Shown: positions 15,930 to 24,314 of the stretch, in pieces | Layout: every line of letters starts with the position of its first letter | How positions within the stretch are numbered: position 1 is the stretch's first letter | Source of the DNA: CAZGSN01 sp964371655 | GTDB taxonomy: Bacteria; Desulfobacterota; Binatia; HRBIN30 | DNA: 26,666 nucleotides | NCBI GenBank assembly: GCA_964371655.1 | Contig: CAYJOD010000085.1 | Coordinates: 1-26,666 of the forward strand | Reading direction: 5' to 3' | The notes under the pieces: model-generated | The model's database searches: none | What the model was told of the DNA's origin: nothing | The model's input: only the letters and a program-made list of their open reading frames with translations | Position numbers and translations under genes: made by a program

Positions 15930-18242
15930 TTACGCCACCGCAACCACGGGTCGAGCGCGCTCGATGCGCATGTCGGGCTTCTCCTGGGCGAACACCTGGA
16001 AGCCCTCGCACACCGTCGTCCAAGGGCAATCCGTACACACCGCACGCTTCTCGCGCCGTGCTCCCAGCCATTCGTAGAGATTCACTTCCTCGGGGAAGCG
16101 TGGATCGGCGGCGAAGACCATGATGCGACCGAGCTTCTGCAGGTCGCCGGTCACGTACTTCTCGTAACCGGGGAGGGCGCAGAACTGGGCGTTGATCACG
16201 GCGATTTCGATTTGCCCGGCGTAGCGGTCGATGACTTCCATCACCGCGCGTGCGGCTTCATCGAGGGGCGGGACCACGTCTTCGTAGGCACGTCCGAACG
16301 GCGTGATGAATTGAAAATTGATCTTGTAGAATCCCTTGGCGACGGCCAGCTCGGTGAGCGGCATCAGATGGTCCACGTTGCCGGTGGTGATGGTGACGTT
16401 CAGCCCGGTTGCGACCCCGTCGGGTCGTAGCGCCATGACGGTGTCGATACCGGCGACCGTCTGCTCGAAGCTCCCCGGTGCTCCGGTTGCCTCATCATGA
16501 ACCGCGGCGGTGGCTCCGTGCAGCGAGATCAGCAGATGGGTGACGCCGCTTTCGAGAAGGCTCTGCGCGAAGGCGCGATCGCGCAGCATACGCCCGTTGC
16601 TGGTGACGTTGATCGAGCGGTAGCCGAGCTCGCGCGCCAAATGGATGGAGTCGATGAGACGCGGGTGCAGGGTCGGTTCGCCGCCGTCGATGTCGAGCTG
16701 GTCGGTTCCCTGGTCTCGATGTTGGCGCAGGATGCCGTCGATCTTGTCCCAGCTCAGAGCCGCGTTGATGCGATCGCCGGTGGCGCAGAAGACGCAGCGG
16801 TTGGCGCACTTGTAGGTGATGTTCAGGATCAGCTTGTGGGCTTCACGGGCCGCCATCTTCATGTCGAAAGCGGCGCGCGCGTTGGCCACGTAGCCGGGTG
16901 GACAGTGCGGCGGATCGTAGCAAGGCCGATGCTGGAAGAGCGCTCCGTCTTTGAGGTCGATACCTTCGGGTGGGATGAGGCCGAGAGCCACGCATTGATC
17001 ATGCAGCTCGGTGCCGCGAATCGGAGTGGCAAATTGCATCGACGGCCAGGCGCCGTAGGTGTCGTACAGATACCAAGCCATCTCCAGCGTCGCCGTGATA
17101 TGGGCCGGCGTCTCCCACGGAAAGCCGATGATGTAGTGCGTCATCAACGGCACGCCCAATTCCTGGCACCAGGCGGCGACGCGCTCGATCGCTTCGAGCT
17201 TCTGGCCCTTGCCGATCTGGCCGTCGAGATCGCCTTGGGTGGCGCTCTCGGCCGAGATGCTGAGCATGCTCACGCGTCCCTGCATCAGGTCAATGGCCTC
17301 GCGGCTCAGATGGTCGGCGCGCATGCCGTTGGGGAAATCGTAGGTCAGGTCGAGGTCGTTCAAGGCGCGGATCATCGCCGTGAAGTCCGGTCGCACGTTC
17401 ACCATCTCGTCCAAGATGATCAGCTTGCGGGCGCCGAACACGTTGCGCAGCAAGAACGCCCAATGCTTGAGCCGAGGCAGCGGGATGGCGTGGTAGAGCT
17501 TGCGCCCGGTCTGTCGCCAGCCGGGATTGCTGGTGCAGAAGATGCAACGATGCGGGCAACCCATGCTGGTCAGGAATGAGCGCGTGCCGGCGCCGACGGC
17601 GAAGGTGTTCTGCCACACGCCGTCGTCGAAGCAGCGGCTCAGGAAGCGATCGAAGTTGCCGAGATCGATGCCGTCGAGCAGATAGAAGGGTTCCAGCGGA
17701 TCGCCGCCACGCGCCCCCGCCTCATTCAATACGCAGCGCGCCCCGCGCAATCCGGCAAGATAGTCGGGATCGGCAAATAAGCGCTCGGCCGGATACTTGA
17801 GGATCGCGTCGAGCTCCGGGTACTGTGCCAACACCCGCTCCGCATCGTAATTCATGTAGTGCTGGCCGCCGACGTAGGCATCGGCGAGAAGCAGGACCGC
17901 GCCGGGGAATTTCTGCCGCAGCGCGGCGATCAGGCGCGGCGTTTCCGGATGCGCGGCTTCGATGCGGACGAATACCGACGCACCGAGCACGACGACATCG
18001 TACTCGCGCTCGGGCAAGCCGGCGATGAAACTCTGGTACTCGACTCCGAGCACGAACCCGCCTGCGGCGCGCCGATGTCGCCCGGAGGACGGCTGCGCGA
18101 ACGCGTCATGAAACTCGACCTGTGCCCCGGCGCGTGCGGTCAACCCGGCGCATGCCAACAGACCATGGTTGGCAAAGTAGGGGTAGTCGATGAAGTCCTC
18201 ATCGAGCACCAGCGGTGGGTTGACGAAAAGAAATCGTTGCAT
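15930..18242 (-). CDS. Fusion of B12-type radical SAM enzyme and SPASM-like radical SAM enzyme
   Basis: The product is 770 aa. Residues ~1-160 form an alpha/beta, B12-binding-like domain (FLFVNPP, YDVVVLGASVFVRIE); no DxHxxG cobalamin ligand is evident. Cys229, Cys233 and Cys236 (GCPHRCIFC) start a class B-type radical SAM domain with LIILDEMVN and SISAESATQ. A second complete radical SAM domain follows: Cys479, Cys483, Cys486 (YKCANRCVFC), GGEP at 520-523, ISLHGATAAVHD, FCALPGYEKY and CTDCPWTTVC (736-745). The second half resembles the stand-alone neighbours, so this looks like a gene fusion. It starts two bases after the 345-aa gene stop. B12-type radical SAM enzymes often methylate or rearrange substrates; the reaction here is unknown. 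Confidence 0.85.
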   Translation of the reverse strand: MQRFLFVNPPLVLDEDFIDYPYFANHGLLACAGLTARAGAQVEFHDAFAQPSSGRHRRAAGGFVLGVEYQSFIAGLPEREYDVVVLGASVFVRIEAAHPETPRLIAALRQKFPGAVLLLADAYVGGQHYMNYDAERVLAQYPELDAILKYPAERLFADPDYLAGLRGARCVLNEAGARGGDPLEPFYLLDGIDLGNFDRFLSRCFDDGVWQNTFAVGAGTRSFLTSMGCPHRCIFCTSNPGWRQTGRKLYHAIPLPRLKHWAFLLRNVFGARKLIILDEMVNVRPDFTAMIRALNDLDLTYDFPNGMRADHLSREAIDLMQGRVSMLSISAESATQGDLDGQIGKGQKLEAIERVAAWCQELGVPLMTHYIIGFPWETPAHITATLEMAWYLYDTYGAWPSMQFATPIRGTELHDQCVALGLIPPEGIDLKDGALFQHRPCYDPPHCPPGYVANARAAFDMKMAAREAHKLILNITYKCANRCVFCATGDRINAALSWDKIDGILRQHRDQGTDQLDIDGGEPTLHPRLIDSIHLARELGYRSINVTSNGRMLRDRAFAQSLLESGVTHLLISLHGATAAVHDEATGAPGSFEQTVAGIDTVMALRPDGVATGLNVTITTGNVDHLMPLTELAVAKGFYKINFQFITPFGRAYEDVVPPLDEAARAVMEVIDRYAGQIEIAVINAQFCALPGYEKYVTGDLQKLGRIMVFAADPRFPEEVNLYEWLGARREKRAVCTDCPWTTVCEGFQVFAQEKPDMRIERARPVVAVA

Positions 18243-18244
18243 CT

Positions 18245-19282
18245 CTACAGGGCTCGCAGCATGGCCTGCTGGCGTTTGTCCAACGACGGCTGTTCGGTGT
18301 TCGAACGCCGACCGCGCCGCTTCTGCAAACGCGTCAGCAGCTCCGGTGACGGCAGCTTCCCGAGCACTTTGACGATCACGTCGTTCGGATCGTCGAAAAT
18401 CGGCGCGAGCTCGCGCTCGTCAAAGCTCCTGGCCATGGAATACATGCCGGCGCAGATCGGATCGAAGCGGCAGACATCGCAGGCGTAGCCTTTGCCGTGC
18501 AGGAATTCCCTCTGGTGAATGAAGCCTTTGAAGTCGAGAAAATTGATGCAGCGCTCTTCTTCCTTGATGATCTTGCGGGTTTCCGTAGAGGCCCAGGCGA
18601 AACGGCGCATGTAGCAAAGCGGCACGCGCTCGGCGCGAAACGTTCGCCCGTGGCTGACCAGATACTGCATGGCCTTTTCGAGCGACACTTGGAATTCGTA
18701 GTGCCTCGGAATGCAGTCCGGATGCTCTTCGGCGCGATTGCCGTCCGGATCCATATTGTTCCACACGAAGTGGCGGATGAACGGGAAGTTCTCGCTGATC
18801 CACTGCACGTTCTCGTGCAGGTGATCGCAGTTGTAGACATTGATGACCGTGTTGATGTCGCAGGTGATGCCCATGTCGGGCACGTGGCTCAGACACTCCA
18901 CCAAGACATCCCAGGCGCCGCGATACTGGGTGATGAAGTCGTGGACCTCGCGGCGGTAGCTATGCAGGGACACATGGATATGGGTCAGGCCGGCGTCTAC
19001 GCAACGGCGGAAGAAGTCCTTGTCCGCCAGCTTTTGACCATTGGTGATCATGCGGCTGAACAGATTTTTTTCGCGCGCGTATTCCAGAGCTGGGAGCAGA
19101 AGCTCGGAGGTGCTCGGCTCGCCGCCGGTGAGGATGACGCCGTCGTACCCCATTTCGACCAAGCGATCGATGTTGTCGCGCATCCCGTCTTCGCCGAGAT
19201 GCACGCCGGTTGGCGGATTGCTGCAGAATTGGCATTTCTGGTAGCAATTGCGCGTAAGTTGCAGGTAGCCGAGGTTAGCCAT
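18245..19282 (-). CDS. Radical SAM protein, possibly HxsC-like
   Basis: The product is 345 aa. The cluster motif comes very early: Cys13, Cys17, Cys20 (NCYQKCQFCSNPP), with TGGEP at 52-56. HVSLHSYRREVHDF is the central strand, RVPLCYM takes the place of the LPGYE motif, and CDVCRFDPIC (268-277) is the auxiliary Cys set. A basic tail of about 40 residues follows. The CSNPP after the cluster recalls the CSQPP of HxsC maturases, but the rest is not close enough for me to assert it. It lies between the 622-aa and 770-aa genes with gaps of 21 and 2 bases. Confidence 0.8.
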   Translation of the reverse strand: MANLGYLQLTRNCYQKCQFCSNPPTGVHLGEDGMRDNIDRLVEMGYDGVILTGGEPSTSELLLPALEYAREKNLFSRMITNGQKLADKDFFRRCVDAGLTHIHVSLHSYRREVHDFITQYRGAWDVLVECLSHVPDMGITCDINTVINVYNCDHLHENVQWISENFPFIRHFVWNNMDPDGNRAEEHPDCIPRHYEFQVSLEKAMQYLVSHGRTFRAERVPLCYMRRFAWASTETRKIIKEEERCINFLDFKGFIHQREFLHGKGYACDVCRFDPICAGMYSMARSFDERELAPIFDDPNDVIVKVLGKLPSPELLTRLQKRRGRRSNTEQPSLDKRQQAMLRAL

Positions 19283-19303
19283 AGGTTTCGATCCGCACCG
19301 CTC

Positions 19304-21172
19304 CTAGGCTGGAGGAGGCGCCTCCCTCTCGAATTCGAGGCGGCGCTTTTCGCGCGCCTCACGCACCTTTTGTCCCAAGAGGATCAAAGGCTCGATCGGA
19401 GCCGCCTGCGCCGGCGCAAAGCCCGGCAAGCTCGGCGCGACCGGTTCGACCGGGCGCCCGTCACGCAGATGCAACGGCGGCTGCGGTCGCAAGCGCAACA
19501 TTTGGATCTCGGCGTCCTCGGCCCAGTCCCCCTCGCGCAACGGCTCGAGCTGGGCGAAACCCTGATCGCGCAGAAAATTGATGTGGGCCCCATCGCAGCG
19601 TGCATTCAGCCTACAGTCACGACAGCGCACCGACTTGCCGAAATACCCGTCGACAACGTGTGTGCGCGCCAATTCACGGATCGCGATGCGCCCGGTCTCA
19701 GGGTCGAACAAAGTCTTGTCGAGGACCTTGGGTGGTTCGACGAGTTGGGTGTGTGGCGTCAAACACGCCGGCAGGCCGCTCACGCGTACCGGCAAATCGA
19801 GCTGCGCGAAGAACTCCTTCGGATTACGCACGTCGTTGTCGACGGCATCTTTCAAGAGCTCGTGGCTGGGCTGATGGACGCGCAAGCGCGGCAAGCACTC
19901 CTGCACGCGTTTGCGATGCGCCAGCAACCACGTCGCGGTTTGTCGCTTGAGCTCGATTTCGATCTCGACTCCAGGGGGGATCTCGTCCCCCGTCAACAAG
20001 ACCTCAAGGGAAGCCGCGTCGCTTACGCCCACGAGCAGCGGGTTGCGCACGGCCGCAGCGTCGAAGCGCGACACCCGCTTCGCCTTCGCATAGATGCCGA
20101 CGCCCGCGGGCACCCGCAGTTGCTCCAGGGCCGCCAGATCGTCCAGCTCCATACCGATCGAGTGGCAGCCGAAAGGCAAACCGTTGGCGGCGGCGTCGTC
20201 GTAAGCCCACGGCTGCGTCGCGTCGACGGCCCCGATCCACCAAACATCCCACGCATTGCGGTTCTGCCGCTCGATGACGCGATCGGCGGTGTTGCAGAAG
20301 GGTTCGATGAAACAGTACTGGCAGCGTTCCTTCTCGCGGCATTCCAGCGCCACGCCTTCGTCCAGGTAGCGTCGCACCTGGAAACGCCGGCCGTTGACCT
20401 CGTCGATCATCTTGTGTGGATCCTGGATGAGATCTTCCAGGCCCTCGAGGAATTCGACGGGGAAGCGATTGGTCCAGATCACGACGTTGGGATGGCGGTT
20501 GAGACGAAACACTTTCTGCAACCGCGGCAAGTGCTCGACCGGATCGTAGAAGAGCTCGTTGCGGTTCTCGAACGCCGCGCCTTGCGGAATGACGTGTAGG
20601 AGATCGAACTCGCGTACCCCCACCGACAAGCACAGCTCGACGATTTGATCGATGTAGGGCACGTTCTGCTTGTTGATGCAGACATCGACGTTGACGATGA
20701 TGCGATCCTCGCGCAGCGCCCGCATCATGCTCTTCATCAGTTTCTTGAAAGCGCCGGGCGTACCGGTCAAACGATCGTGGAGCTCGGCGGTATGGCCGTG
20801 CAGGCTGAAGGTGATCTCGCCGAGCCCGGCCTGCACCGCGTCCAGGTAGAATTCGCGCTTGGCAAACATCACCCCGTTGGTGACGGTCTGTACCCGGTCG
20901 TAACCGATCTCCTTGGCATAGCGGACGAAGTCCACGAACTTGGGGTGAATCGAACCCTCGCCTCCCGATAGGATGATCTTGTCGGCATGGAGCTGTTCCC
21001 GCCCGCGCAAGATCTCGCGACGCACTTCCTCTTCGGGGATGTACACGCCCCGTGGCGTGTCGGTATCCAAGCAGAAGATGCAGCGGCTGTTGCACGCCGT
21101 CACGCAACGTACCCAGTGCTTCTTGACGTTGGCGACGCGTTCGCGTGCCAGCATTTTGTCTTTCAGATCCAT
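19304..21172 (-). CDS. Radical SAM protein with duplicated auxiliary domain
   Basis: ATG 21172 gives 622 aa. It has GAGG upstream and overlaps the preceding stop by ten bases; the frame is open to 21256. Cys27, Cys31 and Cys34 (TACNSRCIFC) are the cluster motif, and the SAM motif is GGEG (70-73) instead of GGEP. FSLHGHTAELHD follows. A first auxiliary set is Cys284, Cys287, Cys293 (CQYCFIEPFC). After a region of about 170 residues, LPACLTP (Cys470) and CRDCRLNARC (517-526) form a second, LPGYE-type auxiliary set with no second CxxxCxxC motif. The C-terminal ~60 residues are Pro/charged. It looks like a partial second radical SAM unit fused to a complete one. Confidence 0.85.
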   Translation of the reverse strand: MDLKDKMLARERVANVKKHWVRCVTACNSRCIFCLDTDTPRGVYIPEEEVRREILRGREQLHADKIILSGGEGSIHPKFVDFVRYAKEIGYDRVQTVTNGVMFAKREFYLDAVQAGLGEITFSLHGHTAELHDRLTGTPGAFKKLMKSMMRALREDRIIVNVDVCINKQNVPYIDQIVELCLSVGVREFDLLHVIPQGAAFENRNELFYDPVEHLPRLQKVFRLNRHPNVVIWTNRFPVEFLEGLEDLIQDPHKMIDEVNGRRFQVRRYLDEGVALECREKERCQYCFIEPFCNTADRVIERQNRNAWDVWWIGAVDATQPWAYDDAAANGLPFGCHSIGMELDDLAALEQLRVPAGVGIYAKAKRVSRFDAAAVRNPLLVGVSDAASLEVLLTGDEIPPGVEIEIELKRQTATWLLAHRKRVQECLPRLRVHQPSHELLKDAVDNDVRNPKEFFAQLDLPVRVSGLPACLTPHTQLVEPPKVLDKTLFDPETGRIAIRELARTHVVDGYFGKSVRCRDCRLNARCDGAHINFLRDQGFAQLEPLREGDWAEDAEIQMLRLRPQPPLHLRDGRPVEPVAPSLPGFAPAQAAPIEPLILLGQKVREAREKRRLEFEREAPPPA

Positions 21173-23028
21173 GCCTTCACCCTCGCTGTGCTCTGCCAAC
21201 CCACCGCTGTTCCGGGACAACCCACGCGCGGACATGATTGTGCCTCTTCGCGACATGTTTCAAAAGCACCAATCGGATCGGATCCGCAGGGATGGTACGG
21301 CAGACTTCTGCCGCGCTCGATGACGTGCTGCGCTTGATCGGGCTGCGTGAGAGTCGCGACCTCTGCCACGCTCCCGAGCGCGAGCCCCTCTTGCTCCCAC
21401 AGGCAGCGCGGCAACACTGCCAAGAGCGCCGATCGCGTCGGCCCCGGCGCTAACGCGCGCGCGCACTCGACCAACTCGTCGAGGGACGAGCCTGCCGATG
21501 ACAAACGAAACCGTGGTGCGCCGGGAAGATCGCCGCTCTCCCAAGCCGAAGCGAATGCCGGGACGTGACACGCGTCGTGGATAATTGCGTAGGCGCCGAC
21601 TTGGATGCTCGTTTGCGAGCGCAAACGCTCGACACCGCGCTGCATGGCTTCGAAGGCACCAGGAATACCGCAGTGCGCGTCGTGAGTCGCCGCGTCAGGT
21701 CCATAAAGAGCAACGTCGATGCGTCGCAGATCCTTGAGGCGACGCAGGTCGAGATCCGACCAATCGACCACGGCGCTGGCTTCGCCGGCGACCTCGACTC
21801 GCGGGAACAGCCGCAGCGCGTCGAAAATCAAGAGCGCGGATTGCGGGTGCGCGAGCAGATCCGCCCCCACGAGTCGCAATAACGCCGGACGGTGCAGCGC
21901 TGCCTGTACGAGACGCGCCCGCACCACGCGGGTCGACTCCTGGGGTGGCGCACTCGACTCTGCGGGTGCGGCGTCGGCACAGGCCGCACAGCGTACGCGC
22001 TGCGGTCCGCGCCAGTGGAAAGCCATGGTCTGCGACGGGTGTTCGATCTGCTGATCTTTCACCGTGTCGCGCACCCGCTCCGCCGCGGCTTCCGGGTCGA
22101 CGAATTCCTCCCAGCCGAAACGCGCCCCGTAGTCTTGTGGCACCCCGGCGCACTGCGGCGCGTCGGGACACGTCGCGCACCGGTACCCGGCGTCCGCTCT
22201 CGTCACGATCGTGCCGTCGGACTTCACCCATCCTTCGCTGCCCGGCGCGGCAAACAGAGGACGCAAGCGCGGAGCCACGCACAGCGGCAGATCGCGCAGG
22301 GTCAAACGCACGCGTCGCTGCAGCGCCGTCTCGGCCGCCCGGGTCAAGCTCTCTTCCAACAATGAGAGGCGTGGCGACATGGGTACGAAGCTCGGACCAT
22401 CGACCTCTCCGGCCGTCAAACGTCGTACGCAGATCGTGCGCACTCCCACGCGCGCCAGGACTTCAATGGTCTCGGTGAGGTGCGGGATCGTGGGTCGGGT
22501 GAGAACGATCTCCGCGCCCACCGGGAGGTCCGCGTCGATACAGGTTCGGATCGCGCGATGCGCCGCTTTGAGCGCACCGGGACGACCCACGAGCCAATCG
22601 TGAGCATCCTGGCGCGCGCAGTGAAACGGCACGCTCACTCGTTGCACTCCAACTGAACGCAATCGTCGAACTGTGGACTCGCTCGCGCCTTGACCCGACG
22701 TGAGCACACCAAGATTCAGCGGCCGCATGCGGGCGAGGGCCGACAAGAGCTCCCACAGATCCGTGCGCAGCAAGGGCTCGCCACCGCCGATCAGAAATGC
22801 TCCCGGCGTCGCCGCGACCGCGCTGGCGGTGCGGAGGATGTCACTCACGGCCAATTCTTCTCGGGGTGACGCCTCCGCGAACCGCCACGCGAGCGTCGGA
22901 AAGCCGGTGACCAGCGAAAGCCGCAGGTCGATGCCGGGTGTCCTGACCTGCCGGGCCGCGCGCCGCACGCTTTCGTGGCGCGACGGCAGCGGTGGGAGAA
23001 GGCCTTTGATCGAGGTGTCTATGCGCAC
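21163..23028 (-). CDS. Radical SAM-like protein lacking the CxxxCxxC motif (pseudo-enzyme)
   Basis: The product is 621 aa from GTG 23028, with no clear ribosome site. The first half has the family layout: GGGEPLLR at 81-88, DLPLCVAP (Cys250) and CATCPDAPQC (284-293) with FGWEEF. Where the radical cluster should be, the sequence reads SLVTGFPTLAWRFAE (38-52), with no Cys. A second half (~345-621) again shows a barrel-like VALYGPDAATHDAHCGIPGAF strand and an LPRC motif, without CxxxCxxC but with a Cys-rich end (CREEAQSCPRVGC). The reading frame is intact, so this is a conserved degenerate protein rather than an obvious pseudogene. It heads the long minus-strand block; a scaffold or substrate-handling role is inference. 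Confidence 0.8.
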   Translation of the reverse strand: MRIDTSIKGLLPPLPSRHESVRRAARQVRTPGIDLRLSLVTGFPTLAWRFAEASPREELAVSDILRTASAVAATPGAFLIGGGEPLLRTDLWELLSALARMRPLNLGVLTSGQGASESTVRRLRSVGVQRVSVPFHCARQDAHDWLVGRPGALKAAHRAIRTCIDADLPVGAEIVLTRPTIPHLTETIEVLARVGVRTICVRRLTAGEVDGPSFVPMSPRLSLLEESLTRAAETALQRRVRLTLRDLPLCVAPRLRPLFAAPGSEGWVKSDGTIVTRADAGYRCATCPDAPQCAGVPQDYGARFGWEEFVDPEAAAERVRDTVKDQQIEHPSQTMAFHWRGPQRVRCAACADAAPAESSAPPQESTRVVRARLVQAALHRPALLRLVGADLLAHPQSALLIFDALRLFPRVEVAGEASAVVDWSDLDLRRLKDLRRIDVALYGPDAATHDAHCGIPGAFEAMQRGVERLRSQTSIQVGAYAIIHDACHVPAFASAWESGDLPGAPRFRLSSAGSSLDELVECARALAPGPTRSALLAVLPRCLWEQEGLALGSVAEVATLTQPDQAQHVIERGRSLPYHPCGSDPIGAFETCREEAQSCPRVGCPGTAVGWQSTARVKAWI

Positions 23029-23590
23029 AGAAAGCGTTCTTTGGACGAAGTCATTAATTCTTCCGGTCTCTCCATCTTATTCTCAGGCCGGAACCAGCCG
23101 CATCCGCCACCAGCTTCCATGTCGCGGGCCGCCGATGAATCCGGCTCGCGCCCGAACAGCCGTCGCCGCGACGCTTCACCTTCGCGCTACCCGAGATTGA
23201 CTGGTGCACAAGAGGACGTAGCACACTGATCGATGGAAAGGCTACACCTTTTCTGGCGTCGCGTTTTGGCGCATCTTCAAGCGTCGGCGCGCGCGTGTGG
23301 AGGTCGAGCGGTAACGTTTTCACCTTCCCGTCGGGTGTCGCACCAACGCGCCGCTTGTCGCCCGGATCCAGGCCTGATGCGCTTGAATCCCGCTGCTGGC
23401 ACCGTCGAATCTCGTCATGATCTTCGTCCGATTCTCATTATGACATGAGTCACGTTGGCACTTGGAGATTCCCGGCAGAGTACGCCACGACTCGCTCAGA
23501 TCTTTTTTGCGGGGCAGTTTTTTTTCTTTACTTACGATTGAGGCTTGTGATAGCGGCAACTCACTACAATTCGAATACGGGAGGTGCGAC
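23029..23590. promoter_or_regulatory. Divergent intergenic region (562 bases)
   Basis: The region separates the minus-strand radical SAM block from the plus-strand Tat protein gene and should hold both promoters. It is AT-richer than its surroundings near 23400-23570, with T-runs at about 23503-23527 and a palindrome TGAC-ATGA-GTCA at 23441-23452. TACAAT at 23565-23570 could be a -10 box for the plus strand, but I find no -35 at proper spacing. No convincing gene is seen. Confidence 0.45.
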
Positions 23591-24223
23591 ATGCTGTCGC
23601 GACGTGCTCTGATCGGTAAAATGGCGGCTGGCACGGCCGGTGCCGCTGTCACGTGGGCTGCGACCATCGAGCTTGCGAAGGTTGCGTTTGCTCGCGGGGA
23701 CGCGAGTACTCGACTCGACTTTATACACGACCATGACGGCCCGCAGTCGGCACCGCAAGCGGCCGCGCCGCAAGTGACGGCGCCGCAAGCCGCACCACCA
23801 CTCGAAGCTACGACTGATGCTCCCGCGAGCGAACCGGCGCCGTGGGAGCTGTTGCGCCCGCTGGCCCTGGGTTCGGTGGTGGCGCATGGCTGGCGCATCG
23901 CCGAGCTGAGCGCAGTCGAAGCCGGCTCGTGTGTTCTGACATTGAAGAACGGCCGCGGTCGTATGCATCGAGTCCATCTGTGCGGCAATGACGGGCGCCC
24001 GCAAGGGATCGTCTACACCCGGCAGTTCGACTTGCTGGTGATGAACGGGGGGCGGGGGGACCTGCCTACCGAAGAAGGCTTGGCGCAGGCGGTAGCCGAG
24101 GTGGCGCACGTGGTGGCGGCGAACGAAGGTAGCCGGCAGCAACAGCAGCTTGCGGCGGCACTGATGCCGCACGCCGAGCGCGTACGTGCGTTCGCGACTT
24201 CAGCGGATGCGAGATTGCGGTGA
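23591..24223 (+). CDS. Tat-signal protein of unknown function upstream of precursor
   Basis: The product is 210 aa from ATG 23591, with GGGAGG at 23579-23584. MLSRRALIGKMAAGTAGAAV resembles a twin-arginine (R4, R5) or basic signal peptide. An Ala/Pro/Gln-rich spacer follows (residues ~52-80). The C-terminal domain (~85-180) reads WELLRPLALGSVVAHGW, RVHLCGNDGRPQG and DLLVMNGGRGDLPTEEG, a compact conserved-looking unit I cannot name. It lies 91 bases before the precursor on the same strand, so it is probably expressed with it. It may act outside the cytoplasm on, or with, the mature peptide; this is inference. Confidence 0.75.
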   Translation: MLSRRALIGKMAAGTAGAAVTWAATIELAKVAFARGDASTRLDFIHDHDGPQSAPQAAAPQVTAPQAAPPLEATTDAPASEPAPWELLRPLALGSVVAHGWRIAELSAVEAGSCVLTLKNGRGRMHRVHLCGNDGRPQGIVYTRQFDLLVMNGGRGDLPTEEGLAQAVAEVAHVVAANEGSRQQQQLAAALMPHAERVRAFATSADARLR

Positions 24224-24314
24224 ACGACTCAGCACGGCAGCGCGCCAGCGCGCACTACGGACTAAATAAGCGGGTCGCTTGTGTTGACGCGGCGCCCACG
24301 GTGCAGGAGGCAGT

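Noticed and set aside
18497..20599. 700-codon plus-strand frame opposite two radical SAM genes.
   Set aside because: It spans two genes with clear motifs on the other strand and shows no domain of its own.
24284..24289. TTGACG as a -35 box for the precursor gene.
   Set aside because: A -10 box at the right spacing would fall on the ribosome binding site, so it cannot drive this gene.
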